From Photobacterium sp. GB-56 (GTDB taxonomy: Bacteria > Pseudomonadota > Gammaproteobacteria > Enterobacterales > Vibrionaceae): a stretch of DNA of 64,000 nt. Shown piece by piece: positions 62,072 through 64,000 of the stretch. Below the pieces are notes generated by a model. It was given only the letters and a program-made list of their open reading frames with translations. It did no database searches and was not told where the DNA came from. The stretch's first letter is position 1, and each line of letters begins with the position of its first letter. The position numbers and the translations under genes are program-made. The DNA lies in NCBI RefSeq assembly GCF_003026105.1, contig NZ_PYNW01000001.1:124001-188000 (forward strand). The letters are read 5' to 3'.

Positions 62072-63418
62072 TTAGAAACGGTAGCTTGCTTGTACACCCG
62101 CTAACCACACATCACCAGATGTTGTACCAGCGAAAGAGAGTTTAGTTGGTTGTTGAAGTAGGCCGCTAGCCAGGCCATTAATACTCTTATCTGTTTCGTT
62201 TAGGTGCGCTTTCTTCGCATAAACGTAGGTCAGGCCTGCATCTAATGTTAAATTCTTAGACCACTGGTAACCCGCACCAAGACTTAACCAAGTACGATCA
62301 GTTTCAGGGATCGTTTGAGTTCGGTGGGCTTCATCAACTGCAGCCATGTCATAGGCAATACCAGAGCGAAGTGCGAGTTTACTGTTTACTTGGTAAGTGG
62401 TACCGATAGCAAAACGGTAGTTGTCTTTCCAGTTTTCTTCTTTAATTAGATCGTTACTGTGTGAACCAAGAGCCGGAATATTCGCTTCTAATTTTTCAAA
62501 GCTGCTCCAATCTGTCCAGTTGATGCTGGTATGAATAGCCCATTGATCGGTTAGCTGGTGGAAGGTTGCAATCTCTGCAGATGCTGGAAGCTCAAGCGGC
62601 AATGAACCGGGTAAAGTTTGGTTGTTGTATGCAAGGCCGCTAGCGTGACCGCTAAGGTTTAGGTCAACAGCTGAGCGATAGCTTACGCCAATACGGTTTG
62701 CTGGGTTAATTTGCCATGCAGCACCTGCTTGCCAACCCCATGCATTATCTTCGCCTTCCATATATTTAAGATTTTTACCTGCTAAGCCTTGATCATAAAT
62801 ATATTTTTGTTGTGGTGACAACATTCCAGAAACAGCCGCTGGTAGTGCGCTTGGCAGTGCCGCGCCGAAGTGGCCTTTTGCCATAATATAACGTACACCG
62901 GCACCGACGCTAAATTGGTCATTAATTTTGTAACCAAGGTTAGGGTTGATTTCAACGGTGTGCACTTCCGCTTGATTACCGAAAAGAGAGGCAGTGAACT
63001 GGGTGCCAAGTTCGGTACGCATACCAAAGTTTGTACCAAATGCTAGGCCTAATGTTGCTTTATCGTTCAATTGACGAGAAATATAAAAATTGGGAATAAC
63101 GGCACTATTAGCGATATCACGAGATTCAGTTTGATCTATGGTTTGATCATTAAGTTGTAGATTCCCTTTAACATCAATGTTTGGGTCAACGTAAATTGCA
63201 CCTACTGATATTTGCGTACCTTCAAGGTATGTCAGCATTGCAGGGTTACGGAATTGGGCGCTGGCATTGTCAGCCATTGCTGCTTCACCAGCAAATGCGC
63301 GGCCTAAACCTGTTGCTGAATATTCAGCCAATTGGAATCCTGCTGCTAGGGCGTTAGAGCTCATGCCTAATGCTAATGCAGCCGTTAAAGATAATGTAAT
63401 TTTATTTTTATTCATCAT
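62072..63418 (-). CDS. fadL: FadL-family outer-membrane transporter
   Basis: FadL proteins are 14-strand barrels that admit long-chain fatty acids and other hydrophobic compounds. The 448-residue precursor has a signal peptide (MMNKNKITLSLTAALALGMSSNALA). The plug motif AGFQLAEYSATGLGRAFAGEAAMADNASAQFRNPAML follows, including the NPA element. The C-terminus ends WLAGVQASYRF with the terminal Phe expected for barrel insertion. The substrate cannot be told from sequence. A second related gene lies upstream on the same strand. Confidence 0.93.
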   Translation of the reverse strand: MMNKNKITLSLTAALALGMSSNALAAGFQLAEYSATGLGRAFAGEAAMADNASAQFRNPAMLTYLEGTQISVGAIYVDPNIDVKGNLQLNDQTIDQTESRDIANSAVIPNFYISRQLNDKATLGLAFGTNFGMRTELGTQFTASLFGNQAEVHTVEINPNLGYKINDQFSVGAGVRYIMAKGHFGAALPSALPAAVSGMLSPQQKYIYDQGLAGKNLKYMEGEDNAWGWQAGAAWQINPANRIGVSYRSAVDLNLSGHASGLAYNNQTLPGSLPLELPASAEIATFHQLTDQWAIHTSINWTDWSSFEKLEANIPALGSHSNDLIKEENWKDNYRFAIGTTYQVNSKLALRSGIAYDMAAVDEAHRTQTIPETDRTWLSLGAGYQWSKNLTLDAGLTYVYAKKAHLNETDKSINGLASGLLQQPTKLSFAGTTSGDVWLAGVQASYRF

Positions 63419-63711
63419 TTTAATATTAATCGCTAATTGTTCGCTGAAACTAAGTCGCGAATAATACCCTTAACAATTAATAACGTGACGATTTATCGCT
63501 ATAAATTTCACTTATTGAAGTAATATTCCTTTAATTTGTTTATTTTGGATTTATATCCGTTACTTTTTGTTCGTGCTGTTCTGATCTGATCTGTTTTCAG
63601 CGTACACATGTACCAGTTGTTGTATTGTTCTGATTGTTATTTATACAAATTTTGAACGTGTCGAGTGAATTAATGAAAGGAAAGTGAGGTGGAAGTGGTA
63701 GTGAAAAGATT
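63419..63711 (-). other. Upstream region of the fadL gene
   Basis: This AT-rich gap between two fadL-family genes contains a small inverted repeat GTACA-CA-TGTAC (63602-63613) and a TGATCTGATC direct repeat (63585-63594). I see no convincing FadR operator, sigma-54 element or gene. Confidence 0.4.
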
Positions 63712-63737
63712 AAAAAAGGAGCCAAATGGCTCCTTTT
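63712..63737 (-). terminator. Terminator of the right-edge fadL-family gene
   Basis: AAAAGGAGCC at 63714-63723, 4-base loop, GGCTCCTTTT at 63728-63737. On the minus strand it is followed by a T-run (63717-63712). Confidence 0.88.
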
Positions 63738-63768
63738 AATCATTTTAGCGTTCAAGTGTACGCTGAAA

Positions 63769-64000
63769 TTAGAATGAACGGCTGTATTGTAGACCGTACA
63801 ACCATGCATTTGCACGAGTAGTTGCGTCAACCGACATACCGAGCGGATTGGTTTCATCTGCTTTAACATCTTTACCAATAAGGTAAGTTAAGCCAAAGTC
63901 GATGGTAGACTTGCTGTCTAGGTGGTAGCTAAAGCCGCCAGATAACCAGTTACGATCTGAATCAGGTACAGAAATAGACGTTTTTGAATCCTGTGCGCTA
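63769..64000 (-). CDS. Second FadL-family transporter (5' part outside window)
   Basis: Only the C-terminal 76 residues are present. They read SAQDSKTSISVPDSDRNW and continue with SGGFSYHLDSKSTIDFGLTYL, ending AWLYGLQYSRSF, with a terminal Phe. The PDSDRNWLS strand and the following barrel strands match the same region of the neighbouring fadL gene (PETDRTWLSLGAGYQW), so the two are paralogues in tandem. The start, signal peptide and plug lie beyond 64000. Confidence 0.85.
   Translation of the reverse strand, partial: SAQDSKTSISVPDSDRNWLSGGFSYHLDSKSTIDFGLTYLIGKDVKADETNPLGMSVDATTRANAWLYGLQYSRSF

Noticed and set aside
63583-63620. FadR operator upstream of fadL
   Set aside because: Only a half-site like CTGGTAC is present (minus strand); the second half does not match the FadR palindrome.
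1-64000. CRISPR arrays, tRNA or rRNA genes, insertion sequences, phage genes
   Set aside because: No regularly spaced repeats, no cloverleaf-like or rRNA sequence, and no transposase or integrase reading frame was recognised; nearly all DNA is taken up by conserved flagellar, chemotaxis and ccm genes.

Overview
This window is one near-continuous polar-flagellum and chemotaxis locus, followed by the cytochrome c maturation (ccm) operon, mlaA and two FadL-type porin genes. The gene order (flgT / flgOP / flgNMA / cheVR / flgB-J / flgKL / flagellin / flaG-fliD-flaI-fliS / flrABC / fliE-R / flhB / flhA-flhF-flhG-fliA / cheYZAB / parC-parP-cheW / ccm), the FlrA/FlrB/FlrC cascade, FlgOPT, the ParC/ParP pair and the moderately AT-rich composition all point to the gammaproteobacterial family Vibrionaceae. 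I favour Photobacterium over Vibrio as an inference, because there is a single flagellin gene here with a sigma-28 promoter, a short FliD and a long FlgK. I see no tRNA, rRNA, CRISPR array, insertion sequence or prophage gene.

Layout. 1-2125: flgT (minus, runs off the left edge) opposite the lipoprotein genes flgO and flgP. 2129-3777 (minus): flgA, flgM, flgN. 3883-5712: cheV, cheR. 5865-13544: rod, hook and ring genes flgB-flgJ. 13641-13829 (minus): an unrecognised small ORF. 14064-17645: flgK, flgL. 17846-21923: flagellin, flaG, fliD, flaI (FliT-like), fliS. 22174-26442: flrA, flrB, flrC. 26484-39395: basal body, C ring, ATPase and export gate (fliE to flhB). 39758-52583: flhA, flhF, flhG, fliA, cheY, cheZ, cheA, cheB, parC, parP, cheW and a DUF2802 gene. 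52587-53759 (minus): an flhB C-domain-like gene and a FliK-like gene. 53875-61107: ccmABCDEFGHI. 61176-61976: mlaA. 62072-64000 (minus): two fadL-family genes, the second cut by the right edge.

Regulation can be read from the DNA. I find -24/-12 (sigma-54) elements with exact GG-N10-GC spacing before flgO, flgT, flgB, flgF, flgK, flrB, fliK and flhA, and sigma-28 promoters (TAAAG.., N11, GCCG..) before flgM and the flagellin gene. The two early (class II) promoters, flrB and flhA, each carry a GTCA-N6-TGAC dyad of the FleQ/FlrA type. flrA itself has a sigma-70-like promoter with a 13-base palindrome at its predicted start. The implied cascade is: sigma-70 -> FlrA; FlrA + sigma-54 -> flrBC, flhA/FlhFG/FliA and the export apparatus; FlrC + sigma-54 -> hook, rod, rings, FlgK/L and FliK-R; FliA freed from FlgM -> flagellin and more FlgM/FlgN.

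The most unusual points are: a 62-residue uncharacterised gene wedged antisense between flgJ and flgK; face-to-face sigma-54 promoters for flgO and flgT; an enlarged FlgK built from three copies of one domain, next to a short FliD; a threefold DEFERLLDELHG motif in the CheA linker; a FlhB with NPEH at the autocleavage site, plus a second stand-alone FlhB C-domain paired with a FliK-like gene; and a terminator embedded in coding sequence.
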